DNA of 45,486 nucleotides. Source: BS750m-G4 sp964472195. GTDB lineage: Bacteria; Bacteroidota; Ignavibacteria; Tepidaquicellales; Tepidaquicellaceae. Shown in pieces: positions 16,651-24,858 of this stretch. The stretch's first letter is position 1. The number at the start of each line of letters is the position of its first letter. Location: contig CAYYJH010000011.1 in NCBI GenBank assembly GCA_964472195.1, positions 1-45,486 on the forward strand. Direction: 5' to 3'. The position numbers were made by a program, and so were the translations under genes. The notes under the pieces are model-generated. The model did not search any database, was not told the DNA's origin, and was given only the letters and a program-made list of their open reading frames with translations.

Positions 16651-17061
16651 TTAAGCAATCCTTTTAATAAATTTAGTTTTTATCGGAAGTTTATGAGAAG
16701 CTAATCTCATAGCTTCTTGTGCAACCGATAATGAAACTCCATCAACTTCAAACATTATTCTCCCTGGTTTTATTACCGCTACCCAATATTCGGGTGCACC
16801 TTTACCTTTTCCCATTCTTGTCTCTGCTGGTTTTTTTGTCACAGGTTTATCCGGGAAAATTCTGATCCATACTTTTCCATCTCTTTTCATATATCTCGTC
16901 AAAGCAATTCGAGCAGCTTCAATTTGTCTGTCAGTTATCCAGGCAGCTTCCATCGCTTTTAATCCATAAGAACCGAATGAAACCAGGTAACCCCTTCCGG
17001 CTTTTCCTCTTCGATTTCCTTTTTGTGTCTTCCTGAACTTTACCCTTTTGGGCATTAACAT
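16651..17061 (-). CDS. rplP: 50S ribosomal protein L16
   Basis: L16 helps form the A-tRNA site of the 50S subunit. It starts MLMPKRVKFRKTQKGNRRG, contains GSYGLKAMEAAWITDRQIEA, and ends AMRLASHKLPIKTKFIKR. It has 136 residues, the normal length. The first of two nearby ATGs gives the family's usual beginning. Confidence 0.98.
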   Translation of the reverse strand: MLMPKRVKFRKTQKGNRRGKAGRGYLVSFGSYGLKAMEAAWITDRQIEAARIALTRYMKRDGKVWIRIFPDKPVTKKPAETRMGKGKGAPEYWVAVIKPGRIMFEVDGVSLSVAQEAMRLASHKLPIKTKFIKRIA

Positions 17062-17086
17062 GATGTATGTTCTCCGGTGATATTAA

Positions 17087-17725
17087 TTAATAATTGTTCT
17101 TTTTTAATTTTTCACCCCGGCATATCCACACTTTCACTCCGATAGTTCCATAAATAGTGTGTGCAGTTACCGAGGAATAATCTATATCTGCCCTTAATGT
17201 TTGTAAAGGAATTCTACCCTCTTTATATTGCTCACTCCTTGCTATTTCGACACCACCTAATCTACCACCGCACATAACTTTTATTCCTTTTGCTCCCATT
17301 CTCATAGAAGATGTTATTGCTGATTTCATTGCTCTTCTAAATGAAACTCTGCCTGATAATTGATTAGCAATATTATCAGCAACAAGCTGTGCACTTAATT
17401 CTGGTTTTTTAATTTCATGCACATTAATTTTTATATCTTTATTTGTAATCTTCTTAATTTCGTTTTCTAACTGAGTAATCTCTTTTCCACTTTTTCCAAT
17501 TACAAAACCCGGTCTTGATGTAAATATTGTAAGAGTAATTTTCTTAAGAGTCCTTTCGATCGCTACCTTTGCAACTCCGGCTTTCTCCAATCTTTTTTTC
17601 ATATAACCTCTGATCAGAGCATCTTCTTCTAACTTTTGGGCAAAACTCTTATCATCGTACCAATTAGAATCCCAAGTATTTATAACTCCTAATCTAAATC
17701 CTATAGGGTGTGTCTTTTGTCCCAA
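17087..17725 (-). CDS. rpsC: 30S ribosomal protein S3
   Basis: S3 lies at the mRNA entry and takes part in mRNA unwinding. The 212-residue protein begins MGQKTHPIGFRLG, has a type II KH domain (about 40-110, PGFVIGKSGKEI) and the C-terminal domain with MGAKGIKVMCGGRLGGVEIA. Its end is short, without the long tail of some families. It lies 34 bases after rplV. Confidence 0.98.
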   Translation of the reverse strand: MGQKTHPIGFRLGVINTWDSNWYDDKSFAQKLEEDALIRGYMKKRLEKAGVAKVAIERTLKKITLTIFTSRPGFVIGKSGKEITQLENEIKKITNKDIKINVHEIKKPELSAQLVADNIANQLSGRVSFRRAMKSAITSSMRMGAKGIKVMCGGRLGGVEIARSEQYKEGRIPLQTLRADIDYSSVTAHTIYGTIGVKVWICRGEKLKKNNY

Positions 17726-17759
17726 TAATTCTCCTTATATCTAAAATAATTATTAAAAT

Positions 17760-18110
17760 TTATTCCTCTTCAATATTTTCTACAACCAATGTTAAATGTG
17801 ATGATCTCTTCCTGATTCTGAATGCTCTACCTTGTGGAGCTGGGAGTAATCTTTTCAGAAAAGGTCCCCCGTTAACATAAGCTTCTTTTACTAATACTTC
17901 ATCCTGATTTATTCTTCCTGTGTCTAATTTGTTCATAAGATTCGAGTAAGCTGATAATAAAGTTTTTTCAATAACTTTTGAAGAATGCTTTTTCGAATGC
18001 TTTAATATAGACAACGCTTCATTAACTCGTTTATTTCTAATTAAATCTACAGATAATCTCATTTTTCGAGGAGATGAACCGACATATCTTTTCACTGCTC
18101 TTGCTTCCAT
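17760..18110 (-). CDS. rplV: 50S ribosomal protein L22
   Basis: L22 lines the exit tunnel with its long beta-hairpin. The 116-residue protein has AVKRYVGSSPRKMRLSVDLI at the start and the hairpin GPFLKRLLPAPQGRAFRIRK. Its ATG (18110) directly follows the rpsS stop (18111), so the two are tightly coupled. Confidence 0.98.
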   Translation of the reverse strand: MEARAVKRYVGSSPRKMRLSVDLIRNKRVNEALSILKHSKKHSSKVIEKTLLSAYSNLMNKLDTGRINQDEVLVKEAYVNGGPFLKRLLPAPQGRAFRIRKRSSHLTLVVENIEEE

Positions 18111-18401
18111 TTACTTCACTCCTCCTGCTCTTTCCTCTTTTCTCTGTCCAGAGTGAGCTCTAAAAGTTCTCGTATGAGAAAACTCACCTAATTTATGACC
18201 GACCATATTTTCTGAAATATAAACTGGTATAAATTTATTGCCGTTATGAACTGCGAAAGTATGACCAATAAATTCAGGAATAATTGTACAAGCTCTCGAC
18301 CATGTTTTTATAACACGCTTTTGTTTTTGATCATTCAGCTTCTCAACTTTTTCTAACAACTTATAATCTATGTGCGGACCTTTCTTTAATGATCTTGACA
18401 T
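18111..18401 (-). CDS. rpsS: 30S ribosomal protein S19
   Basis: S19 is in the head of the 30S subunit with S13. The 96-residue protein starts MSRSLKKGPHIDYKLLEKV and has the signature GHKLGEFSHTRTFRAHSG. Its ATG directly follows the rplB stop without a gap. Confidence 0.98.
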   Translation of the reverse strand: MSRSLKKGPHIDYKLLEKVEKLNDQKQKRVIKTWSRACTIIPEFIGHTFAVHNGNKFIPVYISENMVGHKLGEFSHTRTFRAHSGQRKEERAGGVK

Positions 18402-19226
18402 TTACTTCTTCCTCTTTTTTACAATAAATTTATCTGAAACATTTTTCTTTTTCCTTGTTTTGTATCCTTTCGCAGGTAATCCCCATGGACTTACCGGGTG
18501 CCCACCGCCGGATGCTTTACCTTCACCTCCACCCATCGGATGGTCAACAGGATTCATTGCTACACCTCGTACATGTGGCCTTCTTCCTAACCATCTTGAC
18601 CTTCCGGCTTTTCCAATACTTATATTTTCATGTTCAATGTTTCCTACAACACCTAAGGTTGCTTTACACTCGCTCTTAATCATTCTCACTTCACCTGATG
18701 GTAATTTTACCTGACAATATTTTTTATCTTTTGCAACTATCTGTGCAGAAGCTCCTGCACTTCTTACTAATTGCCCACCCTTACCAGGTTTTAATTCAAT
18801 ATTATGAATAAATGTACCAACAGGGATTGAAGATATTTGCATTGTGTTTCCTGTTTTAATCTCTGCATTGTTAGATGAATGTAAAACTTCACCAACTTTC
18901 AAACCATCCGGAGCAACAATATAACTTTTCTCTCCATCTTCATACTGTACTAAAGCAATTCTTGCTGTCCTGTTAGGATCATATTCTATCGCAATAACTT
19001 TAGCTTCTTTTGAATTGCTTCTTATAAAATCTATTATTCTATACCTTCTTTTGTGCCCACCGCCTCTATGCCTCGATGTTACTCTTCCATGATTGTTTCT
19101 ACCACCTGATTTCTTTATTGGCGAAAGAAGAGACTTCTCCGGTTTAGATTTTGTAATCTCTTCAAAAGAAGAAACTGAATAGTATCTCGTAGAAGGTGTT
19201 TTAGGTTTTAATTTCCTTAATGCCAT
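18402..19226 (-). CDS. rplB: 50S ribosomal protein L2
   Basis: L2 is needed for subunit joining and peptidyl transfer. This 274-residue protein has the two rRNA-binding domains and the C-terminal signature MNPVDHPMGGGEG with the conserved His. It is the first gene of this ribosomal operon. The genes usually before it (rpsJ, rplC, rplD, rplW) are not here, and a good promoter lies about 50 bases upstream. Confidence 0.98.
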   Translation of the reverse strand: MALRKLKPKTPSTRYYSVSSFEEITKSKPEKSLLSPIKKSGGRNNHGRVTSRHRGGGHKRRYRIIDFIRSNSKEAKVIAIEYDPNRTARIALVQYEDGEKSYIVAPDGLKVGEVLHSSNNAEIKTGNTMQISSIPVGTFIHNIELKPGKGGQLVRSAGASAQIVAKDKKYCQVKLPSGEVRMIKSECKATLGVVGNIEHENISIGKAGRSRWLGRRPHVRGVAMNPVDHPMGGGEGKASGGGHPVSPWGLPAKGYKTRKKKNVSDKFIVKKRKK

Positions 19227-19275
19227 TATTAATAAATTTCAGAATATTGCTATAATTTCAAATTTAACAAACAGC

Positions 19276-19304
19276 AAAATACCATTTTATAAAAATAAAG
19301 TCAA
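19276..19304 (-). promoter_or_regulatory. Promoter of the rplB-led ribosomal operon
   Basis: On the minus strand TTGACT (19299-19304) and TATTTT (19276-19281) are 17 bp apart. Transcription would start near 19269, about 43 bases before the rplB ATG. It is among the best matches to a sigma-70-type promoter in the window and supports transcription starting at rplB. Confidence 0.65.
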
Positions 19305-19454
19305 TATAAGAAGAATTATAAGGAGGTGTTCTTTCTCTACAAATTTTAATAACACTTTATAAAATTCACTATTTCAATTTATGTAAATCATCCGGGTTCA
19401 TAATAACAGATAAATAATATTAACTAAGTCTTTTTGAGATATGAAAATTAGATT

Positions 19455-20450
19455 TTATGATTCAAACATCCTATCAACAAGGTCTAATACCTTAATATTA
19501 TCAGCCTCAGCATTAAAGTTCATAATCAATCTATGTCTCAAAACGGGTTGTGATACTTTTTTGATATCTTCAATTTCTGGAGAAAACCTGCCGTCAAGAA
19601 TGCAATTTGTTTTAGCACCCAAGATTAAATATTGAGACGCCCGGGGTCCTGCACCCCAGCTTAGATAATCCTTAATAAATTTCGGGGCGTTACCGTTTGA
19701 GGGTCTTGTCAGAGAAACTTTATTAACTACATATTCAATTACTTCATCCGCGACCGGAACTTTCCTTACTAAATCCTGAAATTTCATAATCTCGTCTTTA
19801 GATAACTTTATATCGATCTTCGGAGAATACATACTTGTTGTCTTCTTGATTACTTCTATCTCCTCATCATATTTCGGATAATCTAACCACAGGTTGAACA
19901 TGAACCTATCAAGTTGAGCTTCAGGCAGTGGATAGGTTCCTTCCTGTTCGATTGGATTTTGTGTAGCTAATACAAAAAAAGGTTCATCGAGTATATATGG
20001 AATACCCGCTGCAGTAACCTTATGCTCCTGCATAGCTTCAAGAAGTGCTGATTGAGTTTTTGGAGGTGTACGGTTTATTTCATCAGCAAGAATCAAATTT
20101 GCAAAAATCGGACCTTTAATAAATTTAAATGCTCTGCCACCGTCATGACTGCTTTCAAAAATTTCCGTGCCTGTAATATCTGAAGGCATTAGATCAGGAG
20201 TGAATTGTATTCTGCTGAATTTAAGATCTAAAACCTCTGAAAGAGTCTTAACAATTAATGTCTTTGCAAGACCAGGGACTCCAATTAAAAGACAATGACC
20301 TCTTGCTAAAATTGAAATTATTATCTGCTCGATGATTTTATGCTGACCAACTATTACTTTTGCAATCTCTTTTTTTAATTCCTCGTATTTCTTGTTTAAC
20401 TCTTTAACAAGAGTTACATCGGAGGTTTCTTTGAACTGATTATTTGACAT
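19455..20450 (-). CDS. MoxR-family AAA+ ATPase
   Basis: A 331-residue AAA_3 (MoxR) ATPase, a chaperone-like family that helps mature other proteins or complexes. Visible are Walker A GVPGLAKT (57-64), Walker B LILADE (119-124), sensor 1 TQN (163-165) and the family stretch NRTPPKTQSALLEAMQE. Its usual partners (DUF58 and von Willebrand A proteins) are absent. Instead it follows the third M16 peptidase gene by 33 bases, probably in one operon. Confidence 0.93.
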   Translation of the reverse strand: MSNNQFKETSDVTLVKELNKKYEELKKEIAKVIVGQHKIIEQIIISILARGHCLLIGVPGLAKTLIVKTLSEVLDLKFSRIQFTPDLMPSDITGTEIFESSHDGGRAFKFIKGPIFANLILADEINRTPPKTQSALLEAMQEHKVTAAGIPYILDEPFFVLATQNPIEQEGTYPLPEAQLDRFMFNLWLDYPKYDEEIEVIKKTTSMYSPKIDIKLSKDEIMKFQDLVRKVPVADEVIEYVVNKVSLTRPSNGNAPKFIKDYLSWGAGPRASQYLILGAKTNCILDGRFSPEIEDIKKVSQPVLRHRLIMNFNAEADNIKVLDLVDRMFES

Positions 20451-20483
20451 AGACTAATTTAAAAATTCTTATTCAGATTATTA

Positions 20484-21869
20484 TCACTCTACTTTCTCTA
20501 TTACTTCAACACTTCCTAATTGTTTCAAACTATCTTTTATTTCTTTTGTATTACCTGCTATTGAAACGATCAATTTATCAGGATGTAAATATTTATCTGC
20601 TGCTGAATGTACGTCTTCTATGCTTAAAGCATTTACTTTTGATACATAATTATCATAGTAATCACTTTCAATATCGTATAATTTTAAATTAATAACTCTC
20701 GTAGCAATAGCATTCGGTGTTTCGAGTCTTAGAGGAAAATTCCCGGAAATATAACTTTTCACATTAGACAATTCATCTTCTGTAACTTTTTCCTGTTTTA
20801 TTTTTTTTAATTCTTTGAAAATCTCATTTACGGCATTTAAAGTATTCTTATTTTTAACATCTGTCTCAACTGAAAAATCCCCATTATACTTTCTCCAATT
20901 AAAAATTGATCTTGCACCATACGTATAACCATGAACTTCCCTAAGATTTTTATTAATCCTGGATGTAAAATATCCGCCAAGTAATGTATTCATAACTAAA
21001 ACTGATATAAAATCAGGATTGCTTCTGTTTATTCCTAAATGCCCTAAATGAATATCTGATTGAACTGCTCCTTTTTTTTCAATAAGATAAACCTTCGTTT
21101 CATCGTCCATTGAAATGTGCGGTATGTTTAATTCTTCGATCTTTTTGGATTTCCAACCACTAAAATTCTTTTGAACAAATCCTTCAGCTTCATTAACTTC
21201 TATGTCGCCAACGAAAGCTATAATTAAATTATTCGGTGCATATTCCGTATTATAAAAACTTCTAAAATCATCCCTGCTTAATTTGTTAATCGAGCTCTCA
21301 ATACCTTCCACAGGATTTGAGTAAGGAGTATCTTTGTATACTTTTTTATTAAAAGTTTTGCTTGCCAGATAATCGCCTTCATCTAAATATGATAGAAGTG
21401 AATTTATTCTTTGCTGTTTTGCTCTTTGAATTTCCTCTTCAGCAAAAATAGAATTAAGAATAATATCACTTGTGATATGAAAAATTCTGTCAAAATGCTT
21501 TTTCAGAGAGTATGAAGAAATATAACTTGCATCATAATCACATCCCGATGACAAAACTGCACCATGATAATCTACTTCCTCAGCTATCTGTGAAGCATTC
21601 ATTGATGTTGTTCCTTTAGTCAACAATTCCGCAGTCAGTGAAGCTAAACCAGTTTTATTACTGCCAAAAAATGAATCATAACTTGAACCACTTTTAAATA
21701 CTAACCTGCATGTTACAAGAGGTATACGTTTATCCTGAACAACAAGAATCGTAATACCATTTTTTGTAACAGACTCGTGATACTTTGGAAATTTTACATC
21801 TTTTGGTTTTCCTATTTTTGGTGGTTTTGTACGATCCAATTTTTGTTTAATGTCTTCACTATTTGCCAT
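20484..21869 (-). CDS. M16-family protein without the HxxEH motif
   Basis: A 461-residue protein with the two M16 (pitrilysin/processing-peptidase) domains. Where active members carry HxxEH it has LASLTAELLTKGT, so it cannot bind zinc there. The second half has the usual GGYFTSRINKNLREVHGYTYG. In such families an inactive subunit pairs with an HxxEH subunit and supplies substrate-binding residues. The ATG at 21869 overlaps the preceding stop (TAATG), favouring this start over TTG 21878. No signal peptide is seen. Confidence 0.88.
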   Translation of the reverse strand: MANSEDIKQKLDRTKPPKIGKPKDVKFPKYHESVTKNGITILVVQDKRIPLVTCRLVFKSGSSYDSFFGSNKTGLASLTAELLTKGTTSMNASQIAEEVDYHGAVLSSGCDYDASYISSYSLKKHFDRIFHITSDIILNSIFAEEEIQRAKQQRINSLLSYLDEGDYLASKTFNKKVYKDTPYSNPVEGIESSINKLSRDDFRSFYNTEYAPNNLIIAFVGDIEVNEAEGFVQKNFSGWKSKKIEELNIPHISMDDETKVYLIEKKGAVQSDIHLGHLGINRSNPDFISVLVMNTLLGGYFTSRINKNLREVHGYTYGARSIFNWRKYNGDFSVETDVKNKNTLNAVNEIFKELKKIKQEKVTEDELSNVKSYISGNFPLRLETPNAIATRVINLKLYDIESDYYDNYVSKVNALSIEDVHSAADKYLHPDKLIVSIAGNTKEIKDSLKQLGSVEVIEKVE

Positions 21870-23173
21870 TAATTCCAATTTTCATTTATAGGAAAATAAT
21901 TCAAGTTCACTCTTTGGTTTTTATTAAGATATATATTAGATGCGTTGACTATGTTATCTTTTGTTATACTCAAATAATTTAATATTTCAGAGTTTATTCT
22001 TTCACAATCATCGTAGAAAGTTTTTATGTGAGAGAACTTCTCTGCCAGCGAAATTATCGAAAGTTTTCTTATATTAAATCTTGCTTCAATTTTATTCTTA
22101 ATTTTCTGGATCTCATAATCACTAATATTACCTGATTTTATTTCTTCAATTATAATGTCTATTTCATTCTCTATTTCAAAGTTGCTTCTTCCTTTCAATG
22201 CTATAGAACTTACGCTGAATAAGCTGACTTTTTCCAAATCATATAAATATGATTCGATATCATTAACAAGTTCTTTTCTATAGACAAGCTCTTTGTAAAA
22301 ACGAGAGCTTTCTCCATTCGATAATATACCATTGAGAATTTGAATTGCATAGTATGCTCTTGAACCTGGTTTTGGTAGTTTGTAAAACAAAAACTTTCCA
22401 GGTAAATGTACATTGTCAAAAATATCATCAGTAATTTCTTCTTCGATATCATCCTCAAAATATTCCTTCCTAAAAACCTTCTCTCCTCTATTTATATCAT
22501 CATAATATTTTCTAACCAACTTTTCCGTTTCTGTATAATCTATATCACCTACTATAGAAAGGACAGCATTGTTGGGTGTATAAAATTTCTTGAAGAATGC
22601 AAATACTTCTATGAGTCTCATATTTTTAATATGCTGCATGTTCCCTATTATTGGTGATTTATAACCACTCCTACTGAATAACCTCTTTGAGCTTTCGGCT
22701 TCCAGCGAGCCATACGGGGTGTTATCATACACCTGCAGCTTCTCCTCATATATAACTTCTTTTTGTTTGGTAAAACTTTTTTCGGATAAACTAATATCAA
22801 AAAACCTGTTTGAATCCAACCATATTGCAGTTTCTAATTTATTAGAAGGGATTACTATATAATAGCTTGTAGAATCCCACGTTGTATAAGCATTGGACTC
22901 ACCACCGTTTCTGTTTAAAATTTCATCGAACTCACCACTCTTCAAGAATTTAGAACCTTCAAACATCAAATGTTCTATTAAATGAGCTAAACCTGTTTTA
23001 TCTTCTTCTTCATCTTTCGAACCTACTTTATAAGTTGTGTTAAGAGCTACCATTGGTATCTCTGATACTCTCGACATTACGACTCTTAATCCATTTGATA
23101 GTTCAAATTCTTCAAAGTCAATTCTTGGTATATTAACGCTTACATTTGAATGGCTAAAACCCTTAGAATGCAT
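21869..23173 (-). CDS. M16-family zinc metallopeptidase (HxxEH)
   Basis: A 434-residue M16 peptidase with the inverted zinc motif HLIEH (H64, E67, H68 from ATG 23173) and the downstream EVIYEEKLQVYDN that holds the third ligand Glu. The C-terminal M16 domain carries GILSNGESSRFYKELVYRK. A GTG one codon upstream is an alternative start. It lies 6 bases after the first M16 gene and overlaps the third by one base. It has no signal peptide, so it is probably cytoplasmic. The substrate is unknown. Confidence 0.92.
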   Translation of the reverse strand: MHSKGFSHSNVSVNIPRIDFEEFELSNGLRVVMSRVSEIPMVALNTTYKVGSKDEEEDKTGLAHLIEHLMFEGSKFLKSGEFDEILNRNGGESNAYTTWDSTSYYIVIPSNKLETAIWLDSNRFFDISLSEKSFTKQKEVIYEEKLQVYDNTPYGSLEAESSKRLFSRSGYKSPIIGNMQHIKNMRLIEVFAFFKKFYTPNNAVLSIVGDIDYTETEKLVRKYYDDINRGEKVFRKEYFEDDIEEEITDDIFDNVHLPGKFLFYKLPKPGSRAYYAIQILNGILSNGESSRFYKELVYRKELVNDIESYLYDLEKVSLFSVSSIALKGRSNFEIENEIDIIIEEIKSGNISDYEIQKIKNKIEARFNIRKLSIISLAEKFSHIKTFYDDCERINSEILNYLSITKDNIVNASNIYLNKNQRVNLNYFPINENWN

Positions 23174-23179
23174 CACAGT

Positions 23180-24460
23180 TTAATTCTTTTTAGGTAAATA
23201 AGTAATTACAATCTTCTCTTTATTTATAAAATATTCTATAACTGAATCAATCATATCTTTAATGTTAACACTTAAAAATCTTTCTAATTTTTTTTTCACA
23301 AAATCTTTTTCTTTGAAGTACATCCAATTAATTAAAGCTTCAAAATTGATGCTCTGGTTTGTTAAATATTTAATATTATGTTCTAACTCAATCGCATTTC
23401 TGACTTTTTCAAATTCCCTCTTATTTATCCCTGCTGGAAATCTAAAATGATTGACCTCTTCGTAGATTTCATTCTCAACCTCTTTAAGGTCTGTTCCCGG
23501 GAAAGTCATTGCATCAATAATAAAAACACCTGCATCTTCAAGCTGGTATTTTAAAGCATTAATTGATTTAACCAGCTTCTTTTCATATACAAGTTTTTTA
23601 TGAAGCCTGCTGCTTTCATTATTTGCAATAATATTAGAAAAATAATCCAGTGTAAATTCTTCTTCCGAGCCTGCCTTGGGAATAACATAACATATATAGA
23701 TAGCAGGAAGTGTTATGTTATCATAAAAGGTCAATCGTTTATCTTTGACAAGAGTGTTAATAACATTTTCTGATCTTTGAATACTATTACCTTTTGTGAT
23801 ACCACCAAAATATTTTGATATGAGGTCTTTTGTGATTTCATAATCAATATCACCAGAAATCAATAAAACAGAATTACCGGGAGAATAATATTCGGTGTGA
23901 AAACTCACGGCTTCTTCAGTTGTAAAAGATTCTATATCTTTTTCATTCCCTATAACTCCCCACTCATAATTTGTTCTGTTAAATACCTCTTTAAAAATAT
24001 TTATAAACACTGTTCCATAAGGAGCATTATCCACTCGTGAATGCTTTTCTTCTATTACAACTTTTTTTTGATTTTCAAGATTTTCATTCGAGAGGTCAAG
24101 AGATATCATTCTTTCTGATTCCAACCATAATCCGGTCTCTAAATGATTCGTCGGAAGTGAATTAATATAAAAAGTGAAGTCTTGCATCGTTCCTGCATTA
24201 CAAAATCCTCCTGCATTTTGAATTATAGCAAAATGTTCATTTTTTTTAACGTTCTTTGATCCCTGAAACATTAAATGCTCGAAAAGATGAGCTATCCCTT
24301 TTTTATTCTCTGGTTCATCTTTTGAACCAATCTTGTAACCTACTAAAATATTAATTAACGGTTTGCTGTTATCTTTATGGAGAATACAATGAAGGTTATT
24401 CCGTAAATCAAATTCTTCAAATTCTAAATTTCTTATGAATGGAGTATCGCTTTTGCTCAC
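23180..24460 (-). CDS. M16-family zinc metallopeptidase (HxxEH), first of three
   Basis: A 426-residue M16 peptidase with HLFEH (H58, E61, H62) and the downstream VVIEEKHSRVDNAPYG. It is paralogous to the next gene and shares the motif NESSRLHKKLVYEKKLV in its C-terminal half. The start is GTG (24460); no in-frame ATG is near. It heads an apparent operon of three M16 genes and moxR, and is divergent from the large protease-barrel gene at 24859. No signal peptide is seen. Confidence 0.92.
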   Translation of the reverse strand: MSKSDTPFIRNLEFEEFDLRNNLHCILHKDNSKPLINILVGYKIGSKDEPENKKGIAHLFEHLMFQGSKNVKKNEHFAIIQNAGGFCNAGTMQDFTFYINSLPTNHLETGLWLESERMISLDLSNENLENQKKVVIEEKHSRVDNAPYGTVFINIFKEVFNRTNYEWGVIGNEKDIESFTTEEAVSFHTEYYSPGNSVLLISGDIDYEITKDLISKYFGGITKGNSIQRSENVINTLVKDKRLTFYDNITLPAIYICYVIPKAGSEEEFTLDYFSNIIANNESSRLHKKLVYEKKLVKSINALKYQLEDAGVFIIDAMTFPGTDLKEVENEIYEEVNHFRFPAGINKREFEKVRNAIELEHNIKYLTNQSINFEALINWMYFKEKDFVKKKLERFLSVNIKDMIDSVIEYFINKEKIVITYLPKKN

Positions 24461-24858
24461 TTTAAAAGTTTCTTTAAATAGTACCCCCGTTAGAGGAATT
24501 TTTTAATTGAAATTATTCTTACTCTTCAAACAAGGGTTACAAAGTAAATTTTTTGAATTTAAAATACAGTGGATAAATTTTTTGGATCTGTTAAATAAAT
24601 GAAATATAATTGGTACAGATGTAGGACAGTTTGTAATCTGTCCAAAATAATTATCGAAGTCGAACTTTTAAGATACAATAACGTATTGATTTATATGAAT
24701 CTGCTATTTTCATAATAGAACTTATTATTACTTTCAATTGTTTAAATTGAAGAAAGTGAAATTTTTATTTGAAGATAGTTCTTAAGAATCCATTTTTACT
24801 TGAATTTATCTTTAATTTTGAATTACTTAAACAAATGTAAAATGTAAAATGTAAAAAC
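24461..24858. other. Divergent intergenic region between M16 operon and protease-barrel gene
   Basis: A 398-base AT-rich region between genes read outward in both directions, so it should hold two promoters. I cannot choose boxes with confidence. Visible structure: an inverted repeat GGACAG/CTGTCC (24624-24643) with an 8-base loop, and three tandem copies of AAATGTA (24833-24853) ending 5 bases before the ATG at 24859. No coding region is seen. Confidence 0.6.
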
